Notes under the pieces: generated by a model | The model's input: the letters and a program-made list of their open reading frames with translations, nothing else | Databases searched by the model: none | Told to the model about the DNA's origin: nothing | In this document: piece after piece, positions 17,134 to 26,362 of the stretch | Position numbering within the stretch: position 1 is the first letter of the stretch | Layout of the letters: every line of letters begins with the position of its first letter | Position numbers and translations under genes: made by a program | Origin: Candidatus Chloroploca mongolica | GTDB lineage: Bacteria > Chloroflexota > Chloroflexia > Chloroflexales > Chloroflexaceae | DNA length: 64,000 nucleotides | Direction: 5' to 3' | Assembly: GCF_004762035.2 (NCBI RefSeq) | Contig: NZ_SIJK02000004.1 | Span: 47,070-111,069 of the forward strand

Positions 17134-17808
17134 TTAAGCCTGTTTCGTTGCAATGATGAGCAGGCCATCTTGAAGTAAAGGATATTTTTTGAGGAGTACA
17201 TTGCGGTATAATCTAAATTTTGATGGGTAATCGGTGAATTCGATCGCTTCGACTTGGTATTGTGCGTCTGTTACTGCTTTTGCTAACGTAAAAGGCGAAA
17301 ACCAGTACCGATGATCGGTGTTGATGATTTCTGCTTTGTATTGTCTTCGGTTTATTCTTCGGTATGCATTCGGGGTTGTAATAACCAGTCTGTCAAAGTT
17401 GTATCGTTTCAGATCGGTCAAAAACACATTGACATTTGATACATGTTCAATGACATCAGCAGCAATGAGAAGATCGTATTTTCCTTCTGGTACCATTGAG
17501 GGATGGTAAATATGTGGAAAACCTAGCTTTTGCATCACCTCTATGCCTTCAGGATTTATATCTACTCCTACGAGTTTGCTGCTGCTATGCTCTAATAACT
17601 CATGTAAATACGTACCCTCTTTGATTTTGCGCTGAATTAAAATGGTATGATCAGCACATCCGATGTGAAGAACTGATTTGTTTTGTGCAAGTTCAATCAG
17701 ACGCTTGTTGCGCGAAACGATGCGCTGTTGCCTGGGTATCGGAAGTGACCATCCGTTTGAAAAATGCTCTCCACGAAGGTACTTGTGCGCTTCTTCAGAA
17801 ATCAACAT
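17134..17808 (-). CDS. Class I SAM-dependent methyltransferase
   Basis: A 224-residue methyltransferase with KSVLHIGCADHTILIQRK as motif I (Cys in place of the common Gly), LVGVDINPEGIEVM as motif II and YDLLIAADVIEHVSNV as motif III. I start it at ATG 17808, 5 nt after the wbpE stop; an upstream in-frame stretch is out-of-frame wbpE sequence. It is AT-rich. It probably acts on a sugar or on the lipid-linked glycan. Confidence 0.75.
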   Translation of the reverse strand: MLISEEAHKYLRGEHFSNGWSLPIPRQQRIVSRNKRLIELAQNKSVLHIGCADHTILIQRKIKEGTYLHELLEHSSSKLVGVDINPEGIEVMQKLGFPHIYHPSMVPEGKYDLLIAADVIEHVSNVNVFLTDLKRYNFDRLVITTPNAYRRINRRQYKAEIINTDHRYWFSPFTLAKAVTDAQYQVEAIEFTDYPSKFRLYRNVLLKKYPLLQDGLLIIATKQA

Positions 17809-17813
17809 GATCT

Positions 17814-18938
17814 TTAGATCCAGGTATGAATGGTATCGACAATCCTGGCTTGCTGCTCCTCCCCCAGCTCCGGATACACCGGGATCGCTAGGGTCTCCTC
17901 GGCCGCGTCTTCGCTTGCCGGGAAGTTGCCTACTTCGTAGCCAAGGCTGGCAAAACATTCTTGTAGGTGGATCGGTACTGGGTAGTAAATTTCACAGCCA
18001 ATCTGGTGTGTTTTCAGGTGTGCCATGAGGTCGTCACGCCGCGTACTGCGGATGACAAATTGGTTGTAGATGTGGCGTCCGTAGCCCGCATCCTGGGGGA
18101 TCTCGATGTTCGCTCCGGCTGCGCTGAAGAGTTGACGGTAGCGCTCGGCGTTGCGCTGGCGGCTAGCCGTCCATTCGTCGAGATACGTGAGCTTGACCCG
18201 CAGGACGGCTGCTTGCAGCGCGTCGAGCCGGAAGTTGCCGCCGATGATGCGGTGATAGTATTTTGGGTGCGCACCATGGCCGCGTAGCAGTCTGATCCGC
18301 TCGGCAAGTTTGGGGTCGTTCGTTGTTACCATGCCCCCGTCCCCAAAGCCGCCCAGGTTTTTCGAGGGGAAGAAGCTGAAACAGCCCATGTGTCCAATCG
18401 AGCCGGCTCGCCGCCCTCGATATTCCGCGCCGATCGCCTGCGCTGCATCCTCGATGACATAGAGGCCGTGATATTCTGCGAGGCCCATGATTGGTTCCAT
18501 GTCGGCCATTTGCCCAAAGAGATGCACTGGCATGATCGCTCGGGTGCGCGGGGTGATCGCTGCCTCGATGCCCGCCGGGTCGATGTTGTAGGTCAGTGGA
18601 TCAATGTCAACAAAGACCGGGTGCCCGCCGAGACGTGCGATCGAGCCGGCTGTGGCAAAGAAGGTGTACGGCGTCGTGATGACTTCGTCACCCGGCTGTA
18701 GGTCGATCGCCATCAGGGCAACCAGCAGCGCGTCGGTGCCCGATGAGACCCCAATGCCATAGGTACACTGGCTGTACGCAGCGACTTCCTGCTCGAAGGC
18801 CTCAACCTCTGGACCCAGGATGAACTGTTGACTCGCAACGACCCGTTCTATTGCAGCCCCGATCTCCTCACGCAGCGCTGCATACTGGGCCTTCAGGTCG
18901 AGCAACGGGATTGGCTCTGGATTTGATACCGTCGTCAT
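17814..18938 (-). CDS. wbpE: PLP-dependent sugar aminotransferase (WbpE-like, DegT/DnrJ/EryC1)
   Basis: A 374-residue DegT-family aminotransferase: [16 protein letters not shown] start, [24 protein letters not shown] and the PLP-lysine region [18 protein letters not shown], followed by [18 protein letters not shown]. WbpE/WlbC members convert UDP-3-keto-GlcNAcA to the 3-amino sugar. Start ATG 18938 follows an AGCAGGAA sequence. wbpD and wbpB lie upstream in the same direction, giving the expected pathway set. Confidence 0.87.
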   Translation of the reverse strand: MTTVSNPEPIPLLDLKAQYAALREEIGAAIERVVASQQFILGPEVEAFEQEVAAYSQCTYGIGVSSGTDALLVALMAIDLQPGDEVITTPYTFFATAGSIARLGGHPVFVDIDPLTYNIDPAGIEAAITPRTRAIMPVHLFGQMADMEPIMGLAEYHGLYVIEDAAQAIGAEYRGRRAGSIGHMGCFSFFPSKNLGGFGDGGMVTTNDPKLAERIRLLRGHGAHPKYYHRIIGGNFRLDALQAAVLRVKLTYLDEWTASRQRNAERYRQLFSAAGANIEIPQDAGYGRHIYNQFVIRSTRRDDLMAHLKTHQIGCEIYYPVPIHLQECFASLGYEVGNFPASEDAAEETLAIPVYPELGEEQQARIVDTIHTWI

Positions 18939-19001
18939 AGGCTTGTTCCTGCTTTCAGCAGAAGTTGAGGGGTGCGCCAACCGTTTATTTGGCACATGAA
19001 A

Positions 19002-19610
19002 TCATATGTCTAGCGTTTGCTCTTCGGGCCAGTCGAGGCAACGCACGAGGCCCGGTTGCGCTTCGCGGTAGCGCCACCCGCTTATCTCGCACATCATGAT
19101 ACCATTCTCGTCTGGCGGTGGCAAGCGTTGCCCGTGGCGACTCATCCAACCTCGTTGTTTGCCAGGGACGCCGACGATCAGGGCATAGTCGGGAACATTG
19201 CCCCGTATGACCGCTCCTGCCCCAATGAAAGCATAGCGCCCGATGGTGGCCCCGCAGACGATGGTGGCGTTGGCTCCGATGGTCGCCCCGCGTCGGACGA
19301 GCGTTTGCTGGTACTCGCTCTGGCGGTTGATCTGTGAACGTGGGTTGATCACGTTGGTGAAGACGCACGATGGCCCGCAAAAGACGTCGTCTTCTAGTTC
19401 GATGCCGGTGTAGACGCTGACGTTGTTCTGGATTTTGACGTTGTTGCCAATCTGTACGTGTGACGCCACCATGACATTTTGCCCCAGGGTGCAGTGTGCG
19501 CCGATGCTTGCGTGGGGCATGATGTGACAGAAATGCCAAATTTTGGTGCCTTCCCCGATGGTACAGGGTTGATCGATGTAGGCACTTGCGTGGGCGAAAT
19601 ATGGGGTCAT
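19002..19610 (-). CDS. wbpD: Sugar N-acetyltransferase, left-handed beta-helix (WbpD-like)
   Basis: A 202-residue hexapeptide-repeat acyltransferase: [40 protein letters not shown], then [18 protein letters not shown] and [20 protein letters not shown], all typical of WbpD/WlbB. It would N-acetylate the 3-amino group of the UDP-uronic acid. It has little Shine-Dalgarno sequence, and a 22-bp hairpin begins only 8 nt before the ATG, which could limit or expose translation. Confidence 0.87.
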   Translation of the reverse strand: MTPYFAHASAYIDQPCTIGEGTKIWHFCHIMPHASIGAHCTLGQNVMVASHVQIGNNVKIQNNVSVYTGIELEDDVFCGPSCVFTNVINPRSQINRQSEYQQTLVRRGATIGANATIVCGATIGRYAFIGAGAVIRGNVPDYALIVGVPGKQRGWMSRHGQRLPPPDENGIMMCEISGWRYREAQPGLVRCLDWPEEQTLDI

Positions 19611-19617
19611 TTTTTTC

Positions 19618-19689
19618 TTCTTTGCTGGAAAAAACCAGCGTAGCTGGTTTTTTCCAGCAAAGAAAAGACTCCTGGGGCCGCAGGCCCCA
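19618..19689. repeat. Two-hairpin palindromic element, copy 2
   Basis: Arms 19618-19639 and 19643-19664 are a perfect 22-bp inverted repeat with a GTA loop and a CCAGC-GTA-GCTGG core. After 8 nt, TGGGGCC-GCA-GGCCCCA follows at 19673-19689. It fills most of the wbpB-wbpD gap. Confidence 0.85.
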
Positions 19690-19697
19690 ACCCTCCG

Positions 19698-20645
19698 TCA
19701 CGGTAACAATGGATGCCGCAGCGGTGGTTCGTTGGTGACGATGGGGGCGTTACGCAGTTGATGCACCAGTTCAATCGATGGTCGCACCTCGTCAATGCCA
19801 AAGCCCCCGCCCGCCAGGATGTCTTCGTAGACGCGGGTGTGCAGGTCGGTAAATCCTGCGGTGAATTCAACTTCTTGTTCGTCAATGGTGATTGAGCGGT
19901 AGGTTGTTTTGCTTCCGGCCTGGGCCGCAAAGGGCAGGTCGTGATGATCCACCGAGAGAAACCAGCGCACGCGGGCGCGTTCGAGTTCGAGGATGCCCCC
20001 CATCCGCTGTGGATCGTTGTGATGAACTCGCTGCTCAAGCACATCGCCAAAAAGCCAGATCAGCAGGTCAAAGAAGTGAATGCCAATGTTGGTGGCGATC
20101 CCTCCCGATTTTTCGCTGATCCCTTTCCATGAGATGTGGTACCAGAAACCGCGGGCGGTAATGTAGGTGAGCACAACGTCGTGACGGTGGCCGCTCGGCG
20201 CTTGCTGGAGTTGTTCGCGCAGGGCGATCAGCCGTGGATGGAGCCGAAGTTGCAGGATCGTGTAGATTCGCCGCCCACTCTCTTGCTCGAGTTCTTGCAG
20301 GGGGTCAAGGTTCCACGGGTTGATCACCAGCGGTTTTTCACAGATGGCGTCGGCGCCAATGCGCAGCGCCGCCCGGCAGTGCGCGTCGTGCAGGTAGTTT
20401 GGTGCGCAGATGCTTAGGTAGTGGATCCGTTGTTCTTCTGGGCCGCGCCGCAGTTTTTCGAGGTGACGATCAAAGCGCTCAAATTCAGTAAAGAATCTGA
20501 CATCAAAAGCATATTGATCAAGAATGCCAACGGCATCATTCGGGTCGATCGCCGCCACCAGACGGTTGCCTGTCTCTTTGATGGCCTTGAGGTGACGTGG
20601 GGCAATGTAGCCCGCCACGCCCGTCATGGCGAAGTTTTTAGGCAT
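19698..20645 (-). CDS. wbpB: UDP-GlcNAcA 3-dehydrogenase (WbpB/WlbA-like, Gfo/Idh family)
   Basis: A 315-residue Gfo/Idh-type NAD-dependent oxidoreductase with a Rossmann start FAMTGVAGYIAPRHLKAI, YLSICAPNYLHDAH and the catalytic Lys motif AICEKPLVINPWNL, as in WbpB/WlbA. It oxidises UDP-N-acetylglucosaminuronic acid at C3, feeding WbpE. ATG 20645 is used because GGAGG is 5 nt before it; it overlaps asnB by 8 nt. The UDP-GlcNAc 6-dehydrogenase that makes the substrate is not in the window. Confidence 0.87.
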   Translation of the reverse strand: MPKNFAMTGVAGYIAPRHLKAIKETGNRLVAAIDPNDAVGILDQYAFDVRFFTEFERFDRHLEKLRRGPEEQRIHYLSICAPNYLHDAHCRAALRIGADAICEKPLVINPWNLDPLQELEQESGRRIYTILQLRLHPRLIALREQLQQAPSGHRHDVVLTYITARGFWYHISWKGISEKSGGIATNIGIHFFDLLIWLFGDVLEQRVHHNDPQRMGGILELERARVRWFLSVDHHDLPFAAQAGSKTTYRSITIDEQEVEFTAGFTDLHTRVYEDILAGGGFGIDEVRPSIELVHQLRNAPIVTNEPPLRHPLLP

Positions 20646-22548
20646 GGACACCTCCCTGCATGCGTTGTTCGGCCCAGAGTCCGAACATCAAAAGCGCCCA
20701 GAGCTTTTTGCCGTGGTTGGCCCGTCCTGCGCAGTGGTCTTCAAAGAGGGTCTGGACGGCGGCCGGTTGAAACCATTCGTCAAGCGCTGGATTGCCAAGC
20801 AGCCGTTCGCTGGCCCAGGTGCGGAGATCGTTGCGTAGCCAGTGACTGATTGGTACGCCAAAGCCCTGTTTGCCGCGTGCAGCAATTGCCGGTGGTAGTG
20901 TAGCGCCAAAAGCGGCTTTGAGCAACCATTTGGTGGTGCCTCCACGGATTTTGTAGCGCCTCGGTAACTGCGCAGTCCAGGTGACCCAGTCCACATCGAG
21001 AAAGGGTGCGCGTGCTTCGATCGAGTGCGCCATCGTCATGCGGTCAGTTTTGGGGAGAAGGTCGCCCGCGAGATAGGTGGCATGATCTGCGGCCAGGGTG
21101 CGGTCGAGTTGGCTGTGTGCCTGCGCCGCATCATACGCTGCCGCCAGCCATGCCGCGCTGTCGTGTGCGCCCGGCTCTTCCCGCCAGCGGTCATGGTACA
21201 AGGCTAGCTTTTCGGCGTGGTTGAAGTACGAGCCCCAGCGTACCAGCGAGGCTTTGTGGGTGACAGAAGCGAAATGACCAAGACGCTTCAAGCCTGTGAT
21301 CGGGTTGCGATCTTCTGGGAGCCACGCGGGTTCTGGGATCATTGCGGCCATTCCAGGTATTGCCTGCTGGGTAATCCAGTTTGGGAGGGCGGCATAGGGC
21401 CGCAGCCATCCGTCAAGCAGGTAGCGCCGGTACCCGGCAAGGGTTTCGTCGCCGCCGTCGCCACTCAGGGCGACCGTGACATGCTGCCTGGTCTGACGGG
21501 CCAACTCGTAGAGCGGTAGCGCGGCCGGGTCGGCAAAAGGCTCGTCGGCGGCAGCGGCGACGCCTTCAATCACGCGCACGAGATCCTCGGGACGAAAGAT
21601 AAATTCGTAGTGCTGGGTGCCGTACCGTTCGGCCAATTGGCGCGCATAGCCGACCTCGGAAAAGTGACGTTCGACAAAGCCAATTGAAAAGGTGCGCACC
21701 GGCTCGCGGGTGCGTTCGGCCATGAGTGCGACAATGATCGACGAGTCGATCCCGCCACTGAGAAACGCCCCGAGCGGTACTTCGCTGATTAATTGACGCT
21801 CGACTGCCGCAGTTAACAATGTCCGCGCCTGCTCAATCGCGTCGGCGTCGCTCAGTTCCTCTTTTGGCTCAAACTGGAGTTGCCACCAGCGCTCGATTCG
21901 CGGCGGTTTGCCATCTTCTACCACTAATTTGTGTGCTGCCGGCAATTGCTTGATATCGGCGTAAATCGTTAGCGGGTCAGGGGTATACTGCAAGCTCAAA
22001 TAGTGGTGCAGCGCCACCGGGTCAATGCGCCGTTCCACCCAGGGCGCCGCCAGCACCGCCTTGGCCTCAGAACCCCAGACGAGGCCGTGGTCGCTGTCGT
22101 GCCAGTAGAGCGGCTTTTCGCCCATACGGTCACGTGCCAGCAGTAATCTGCGCCGCCGCCCATCCCAGAGCGCAACCGCAAACATGCCCTTGAGTCGCAG
22201 CAGCATCGCGTCGCCCCACTCTTCATAGGCATGCACGATCACCTCGGTATCGCTGTCGCTCGCAAAACGATGCCCACAAGTGCGCAATTCTTTACGTAAC
22301 TCTTGAAAATTGTAGATTTCGCCGTTAAAGACCAGGGCAATCGTTCCATCTTCATTGAACATCGGCTGTTGCCCACCGCTTATATCAATGATCGCCAGGC
22401 GCCGCATCGCCATGCCCAGCGCCCCTTGCACCAGGAAACCAGCGCTATCAGGGCCACGATGGATCAGCGTCCCATTGAGCCGCTCGAGCAATGCAGGCTC
22501 GACAGGGCGTTCAGGATCACGATAGAGCACGCCGCAAATTCCACACAT
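20638..22548 (-). CDS. asnB: Asparagine synthase-like glutamine amidotransferase
   Basis: A 636-residue class II glutamine amidotransferase. MCGICG places the nucleophile Cys2 at the N-terminus after Met removal. NGEIYNF and LIHRGPDSAG form the glutaminase site, and LGAFLSGGIDSS, the PP-loop, is in the synthetase domain at about residue 260. The start at 22548 is set by the Cys2 requirement and a GGAG 8 nt upstream. In polysaccharide clusters such enzymes may amidate a uronic acid rather than make asparagine. That role is inference, supported by the adjacent uronic-acid genes. Confidence 0.9.
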   Translation of the reverse strand: MCGICGVLYRDPERPVEPALLERLNGTLIHRGPDSAGFLVQGALGMAMRRLAIIDISGGQQPMFNEDGTIALVFNGEIYNFQELRKELRTCGHRFASDSDTEVIVHAYEEWGDAMLLRLKGMFAVALWDGRRRRLLLARDRMGEKPLYWHDSDHGLVWGSEAKAVLAAPWVERRIDPVALHHYLSLQYTPDPLTIYADIKQLPAAHKLVVEDGKPPRIERWWQLQFEPKEELSDADAIEQARTLLTAAVERQLISEVPLGAFLSGGIDSSIIVALMAERTREPVRTFSIGFVERHFSEVGYARQLAERYGTQHYEFIFRPEDLVRVIEGVAAAADEPFADPAALPLYELARQTRQHVTVALSGDGGDETLAGYRRYLLDGWLRPYAALPNWITQQAIPGMAAMIPEPAWLPEDRNPITGLKRLGHFASVTHKASLVRWGSYFNHAEKLALYHDRWREEPGAHDSAAWLAAAYDAAQAHSQLDRTLAADHATYLAGDLLPKTDRMTMAHSIEARAPFLDVDWVTWTAQLPRRYKIRGGTTKWLLKAAFGATLPPAIAARGKQGFGVPISHWLRNDLRTWASERLLGNPALDEWFQPAAVQTLFEDHCAGRANHGKKLWALLMFGLWAEQRMQGGVHA

Positions 22549-22603
22549 GCGTTTCTCCACCCCAGATAAGCTTCGTAGGCACTTGACATTTTGCTGCCCT
22601 ACG

Positions 22604-22647
22604 TAGTGCCGACTTTAGTCGGCCTCAGCCGACTGAAGTCGGCACTA
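22604..22647. repeat. GCCGACTTCAGTCGGC-type palindrome, copy 1
   Basis: Arms 22604-22623 and 22628-22647, 20 bp with one T/G mismatch, containing GCCGACTTTAGTCGGC. It lies in the 137-nt gap between a GT4 gene and asnB. Confidence 0.85.
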
Positions 22648-22685
22648 CAAAGGTCACGCTCAAAGGCTCTTTCTGCAACCTTGGC

Positions 22686-23828
22686 TTAGCGTGACAGTCC
22701 TCGCTCAAAGATCGCCAGATAGCGTGCTGCGGCATGTTCCCAGGTAAAAGCGCGCGCACGTGTACGGGCAGCGTCTCCCATCTGGCGCGCCAGGGTGCGG
22801 TCCTTCGCAAAACGGCGCAGGTACTCGGTCAGGGCTTCAAGATCCGCCCAGGCGAACCGGAAACCCGAAACGCCGTCGGCAATCAATTCGTCAGTCCCAC
22901 TCGTCTTTGTCACCACGGCGGGCAATCCAGCTGCCATCGACTCAAGCGTCGCAACGCTCATTCCCTCGTTGAACGACGCAAGCACAAAGACATGCGCAGC
23001 AGCATAGCGCCCAGGAATCGCTTCACGCGGCACATAACCAGCAAATTGAACGCGCTGACTCACCCCGGCTTGCTGTGCCTGCTCGCGTAGCGCTGGCTCG
23101 GCATCGCCGGTACCAACGAGTTCCAGGACAACATCGTACCCTTCGGCGACCAGGCGGCGCATGGCTTCAATGAGATGGTGCTGGCCTTTGCGCTCAATGA
23201 GACGCGCCACGCTTAGCAGGCGCATTGGGCCATCATCACGGATAGGTGCCTGGGGGAACTGGGCCAGATCAACCCCATTGGGAATCAGATCAATCGTCAG
23301 CCCAGGCGCAACCGCCAGCATCATTTCAGCCTCACCCTGACATTTAGCCACCAGATGCGACGCCCCATGCCAGATCGCCTTGATCACCGGCGTCAGCACC
23401 GGATAGAGCGCCCCATACCGTCGTTCGAAACCAGGAATATCGGGGCCACAGACCCGCACCAGGTACGGTAAACCCGTAAGTTTACGCAGGGCCAGCGCGA
23501 CCCCCCCGGCAGGCACGGCACTCCACGCAAAAACGGCATCGTAGGGATGCCTGCGCTGCAAACGCAACGCCAGGGGCAGCGCACGTGCCGCATACGTCAG
23601 CAACTCGCGGTTACTGGAATGGTGCAAATTCCGGTTTCTCACTGGCACCTTATAGATCCGCACGCGTTCGGCAAACTGCTCATGCTCAACCGCTCGCCCG
23701 AGCGCCGACGTCACCAAGTCAATCTGCAACCCTGGCACATCCGCCAGGCGCGCCAGAATCGCTCGGTTCACCGTCCCCGTCCCCCCACCCAACGGAGGGA
23801 ACTCGTTATTGAGCATGAGAATATGCAT
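22686..23828 (-). CDS. GT4-family glycosyltransferase
   Basis: A 380-residue GT-B glycosyltransferase: MHILMLNNEFPPLGGGTGTV at the start, IPNGVDLAQFP and MRLLSVARLIERKGQHHLIE in the donor domain, and VLASFNEGMSVATLESMAAG as EX7E. I start it at ATG 23828, which overlaps the upstream GT2 gene by 23 nt. The in-frame stretch before it is Ser/Pro-rich and is the GT2 C-terminus read in another frame. It probably adds one sugar of the repeat unit. Confidence 0.87.
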   Translation of the reverse strand: MHILMLNNEFPPLGGGTGTVNRAILARLADVPGLQIDLVTSALGRAVEHEQFAERVRIYKVPVRNRNLHHSSNRELLTYAARALPLALRLQRRHPYDAVFAWSAVPAGGVALALRKLTGLPYLVRVCGPDIPGFERRYGALYPVLTPVIKAIWHGASHLVAKCQGEAEMMLAVAPGLTIDLIPNGVDLAQFPQAPIRDDGPMRLLSVARLIERKGQHHLIEAMRRLVAEGYDVVLELVGTGDAEPALREQAQQAGVSQRVQFAGYVPREAIPGRYAAAHVFVLASFNEGMSVATLESMAAGLPAVVTKTSGTDELIADGVSGFRFAWADLEALTEYLRRFAKDRTLARQMGDAARTRARAFTWEHAAARYLAIFERGLSR

Positions 23829-24972
23829 AGTTTCGATAAATCTGTCTGACAACGTAGAGTGGCCGGTGCTTGACCTCTTCAAAGATACGTCCGACGTATT
23901 CGCCAATGACGCCGATGGTGATGAGTTGGATGCCGGCAAAGAAGAAGACGGCGACGACGAGCGTGGCAAAGCCGGGCGGCGAGAGGCCGATGGTGAGACG
24001 CTGGATGGCGTAGCCAATGGCGATGAGGATCGAGAGCAGCGAGACGATGAGGCCGGCGATTGAGATCATGCGCAACGGAATGTAGCTGAATGAGACGAGG
24101 CCATCGAGGGCGAGGTAGATCAGTTTGCTGATCGTATATTTGGGCTTGCCAGCATAACGAGCGTGCCGTTCATAGGCGAGTCCGGTTTGCCGAAAGCCAA
24201 CCCAGCTCCGGATGCCGCGAACAAACCGGTTGCGTTCGGGCATCCCGTTGAGGATGTCAACGACCCGGCGATCCATCACGCAGAAGTCGCCCGCATCAAG
24301 GGGGATGTCAATTTGGGCGATGCGCTTCAGGATGCGGTAAAAACTCAGGTAGGCGAGTTGCTTGAGCATGCATTCTTTGCGTTGTTCGCGGATGGCATAG
24401 ACCACCTCGTAGCCTTCACGCCATTTGGCGATAAAAGCAGGCAATATCTCGGGTGGATCTTGCAGATCAGCGTCCATAATGGCGACCGCCTGCCCATGAC
24501 TATAGTCCATCCCGGCACTGATGGCGACCTGATGCCCAAAGTTACGCGCCAGATCAACGACTAATACACGCTCATCTTGGCGGGCCATTTCTTGCAACAG
24601 TGCGAGCGTCTGGTCGCGGCTGCCATCGTTGACAAAGATGATTTCGTAGCTCAGGCCCAGTGGGTCAAGGGCTGCGATGATCCGTTGATAGAGCGTTGGC
24701 AGATTCTGTGCTTCGTTGAAGGCCGGGATCACCAGCGAGAGTTCAACGGTTGGCGGTCGTCGCGGGGGCAATTGTGGGGCAAGAATACTCGTTTGCGCCA
24801 GCCCTATGCTCGAGTTGTTGGCCCCTGTCAAAGCCGCCAGGGTGCGGCAAAAGTGGAGGGCCGCTTCGGGATCATCAGTCGGAATAGGTGCAAAGGCGAG
24901 CGGGACTTCAGGGCCTGGTGATGTTGGTCTCCTCGTGACAGTCTCATTGACCGTTGCGGTTTTGTTCGCCAT
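23806..24972 (-). CDS. GT2-family polyprenyl-phosphate glycosyltransferase (DPM1/GtrB-like)
   Basis: A 388-residue protein. The first 75 residues are low-complexity. The GT2 core follows (LSLVIPAFNEAQNLPTLYQR, IIFVNDGSRDQTL, the DXD-like AIMDADLQDPPEI, and QRKECMLKQLAYLSFYRILK), then two C-terminal membrane helices (about 295-320 and 335-360). This GtrB/Dpm1 plan makes a polyprenyl-phosphate-linked sugar for outward-facing transferases such as the GT39-like protein at the other end of the cluster. ATG 24972 is preceded by GGAAGGAA. Confidence 0.87.
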   Translation of the reverse strand: MANKTATVNETVTRRPTSPGPEVPLAFAPIPTDDPEAALHFCRTLAALTGANNSSIGLAQTSILAPQLPPRRPPTVELSLVIPAFNEAQNLPTLYQRIIAALDPLGLSYEIIFVNDGSRDQTLALLQEMARQDERVLVVDLARNFGHQVAISAGMDYSHGQAVAIMDADLQDPPEILPAFIAKWREGYEVVYAIREQRKECMLKQLAYLSFYRILKRIAQIDIPLDAGDFCVMDRRVVDILNGMPERNRFVRGIRSWVGFRQTGLAYERHARYAGKPKYTISKLIYLALDGLVSFSYIPLRMISIAGLIVSLLSILIAIGYAIQRLTIGLSPPGFATLVVAVFFFAGIQLITIGVIGEYVGRIFEEVKHRPLYVVRQIYRNYAYSHAQ

Positions 24973-25054
24973 ATCCCATTTCCTTCCAGGTCTTTTCTCT
25001 CTTTGCCTTGTTCTATTATACGTACCTGGAAGAACCAGGGGTGTACCAGAATGC

Positions 25055-25139
25055 AACCCGTGCTTGTGCTGGGGCAAACGGCCAGCGAAGCTGGCCGTTT
25101 GCCCCAGCACAAGCACGGGTTTTTAGGGCGACAGCCCTA
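25055..25139. repeat. Two-hairpin palindromic element, copy 3 (32-bp perfect stem)
   Basis: Arms 25055-25086 and 25090-25121 are perfectly complementary over 32 bp, with a GAA loop and the GCCAGC/GCTGGC core. TAGGGC-GACA-GCCCTA follows at 25124-25139. It lies in the 330-base gap between the divergent GT2 gene and rplS. The same gap holds a TATAAT box on the minus strand at 25015-25020, a possible GT2 -10. Confidence 0.87.
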
Positions 25140-25150
25140 GGGCTAAAAAG

Positions 25151-25179
25151 TTGTCTTGGATGAAACCCTATGGTATACT
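25151..25179 (+). promoter_or_regulatory. rplS promoter
   Basis: TTGTCT at 25151-25156 and TATACT at 25174-25179, 17 nt apart, with a TG extended -10. The start of transcription should be near 25186, leaving a leader of about 115 nt before rplS. Confidence 0.65.
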
Positions 25180-25302
25180 GAATGCTTGTGAACTGCACTG
25201 GCAGCGCTTTATGCTGCTCTGCTTGCTTATTCTGTGGCCTCATCAGTCCCGCGTTGGTGCGGGCGCCTGGTGGAGGTTGATGCTGAAAGGAACGACATCG
25301 TC

Positions 25303-25668
25303 ATGTCGCAGCAAACCATGGACGATTTGGCACAACGCTATCTCAAGCCTGCTCTTCCTGAGTTTCAGGTTGGTGATACGGTTCGCGTTGGGGTGAAGGT
25401 GGTTGAAGGAACTCGTGAGCGTGTGCAGGATTTTGAGGGTGTGGTGATTCGCCGCCGCAGTGGTGGCTTGAATGAGAATTTTACGGTGCGCCGCATTGCT
25501 TCCCACGGGATCGGTGTTGAGCGTACCTTTTTGGTGCATGCTCCTCGCGTTGATTCGATCAAGGTGATTCGGCGCGGTAAGGTGCGTCGGGCCAAGCTCT
25601 ACTATCTGCGTGGGCGTTCGGGCAAAGCGGCTCGGATCAAAGAGCGTCGCGATACGGTGCGTCGCTAA
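25303..25668 (+). CDS. rplS: 50S ribosomal protein L19
   Basis: A 121-residue L19: [59 protein letters not shown] and the basic [20 protein letters not shown] tail. L19 sits at the interface between the ribosomal subunits. Start ATG 25303 gives the usual N-terminus; an upstream in-frame extension lacks similarity. A methyltransferase and rnhB follow, making a small plus-strand operon. Confidence 0.97.
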   Translation: MSQQTMDDLAQRYLKPALPEFQVGDTVRVGVKVVEGTRERVQDFEGVVIRRRSGGLNENFTVRRIASHGIGVERTFLVHAPRVDSIKVIRRGKVRRAKLYYLRGRSGKAARIKERRDTVRR

Positions 25669-25672
25669 TCTG

Positions 25673-26362
25673 GTGTTGCTCTATCGCCAGGTGGTGCGGT
25701 GGGCTTTTCACGTGCTCTACCACGAGTTTGCGTGGAGTTATGATTTTGTAGCGGCGCTGGTGTCACGTGGGTATTGGCAGCGCTGGACAGCAGCAGCGCT
25801 GCCTGAGTTGCAGGGTGTGACCCTTGAGCTTGGCGCGGGGCCAGGCCACATGCAACTGGCCCTTGCGAACCGTGCCGCAACGTTTGGGTTGGATCGCTCG
25901 CCCACGATGCTTGCCCTTGCTGCCCGACGTGTGCGCCGGGCAGGGGCAACTCCCCGTTTGATGCGTGCTGATGCCGCCGCGCTGCCTGTCTGCTCGGCGG
26001 CTTGTGCGACGGTTTTTGCTACCTTTCCCTCGGAATATATCGTTGATCCCGCAACGCAGGCTGAAATTCGCCGCGTGTTGATGCCCGGCGGCCGGTTGGT
26101 GCTGGTGCCGTTTGCCGAACTCGATGCCGGTTGGTATCAGCGGTTGATGGCGCTGGCGTATCGCCTGACGCTTCAGTTCCGCCCACGTGCCGATCACCCA
26201 TCTGACCAGGGTGTCTCCTTGACCGGATCGCCCGCTGGGACGCCCGAGCGCCTCGAACTGGCCGGGATGGTGCTCTACGGACGCTGGGTGAGGGTCGGGG
26301 CGAGTCGGGTGATGGTGATGGTTGGTACTCACGGTCAGGAGGCATATGGCACCGACCTGTGA
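25673..26362 (+). CDS. Class I SAM-dependent methyltransferase
   Basis: A 229-residue methyltransferase with [55 protein letters not shown] and [16 protein letters not shown] as the SAM fold. The first 35 residues ([20 protein letters not shown]) resemble UbiE-like enzymes acting on lipid or quinone substrates. GTG 25673 is proposed because the frame otherwise runs back into rplS; the start is not certain. It overlaps rnhB by 17 nt. The substrate is unknown. Confidence 0.75.
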   Translation: MLLYRQVVRWAFHVLYHEFAWSYDFVAALVSRGYWQRWTAAALPELQGVTLELGAGPGHMQLALANRAATFGLDRSPTMLALAARRVRRAGATPRLMRADAAALPVCSAACATVFATFPSEYIVDPATQAEIRRVLMPGGRLVLVPFAELDAGWYQRLMALAYRLTLQFRPRADHPSDQGVSLTGSPAGTPERLELAGMVLYGRWVRVGASRVMVMVGTHGQEAYGTDL

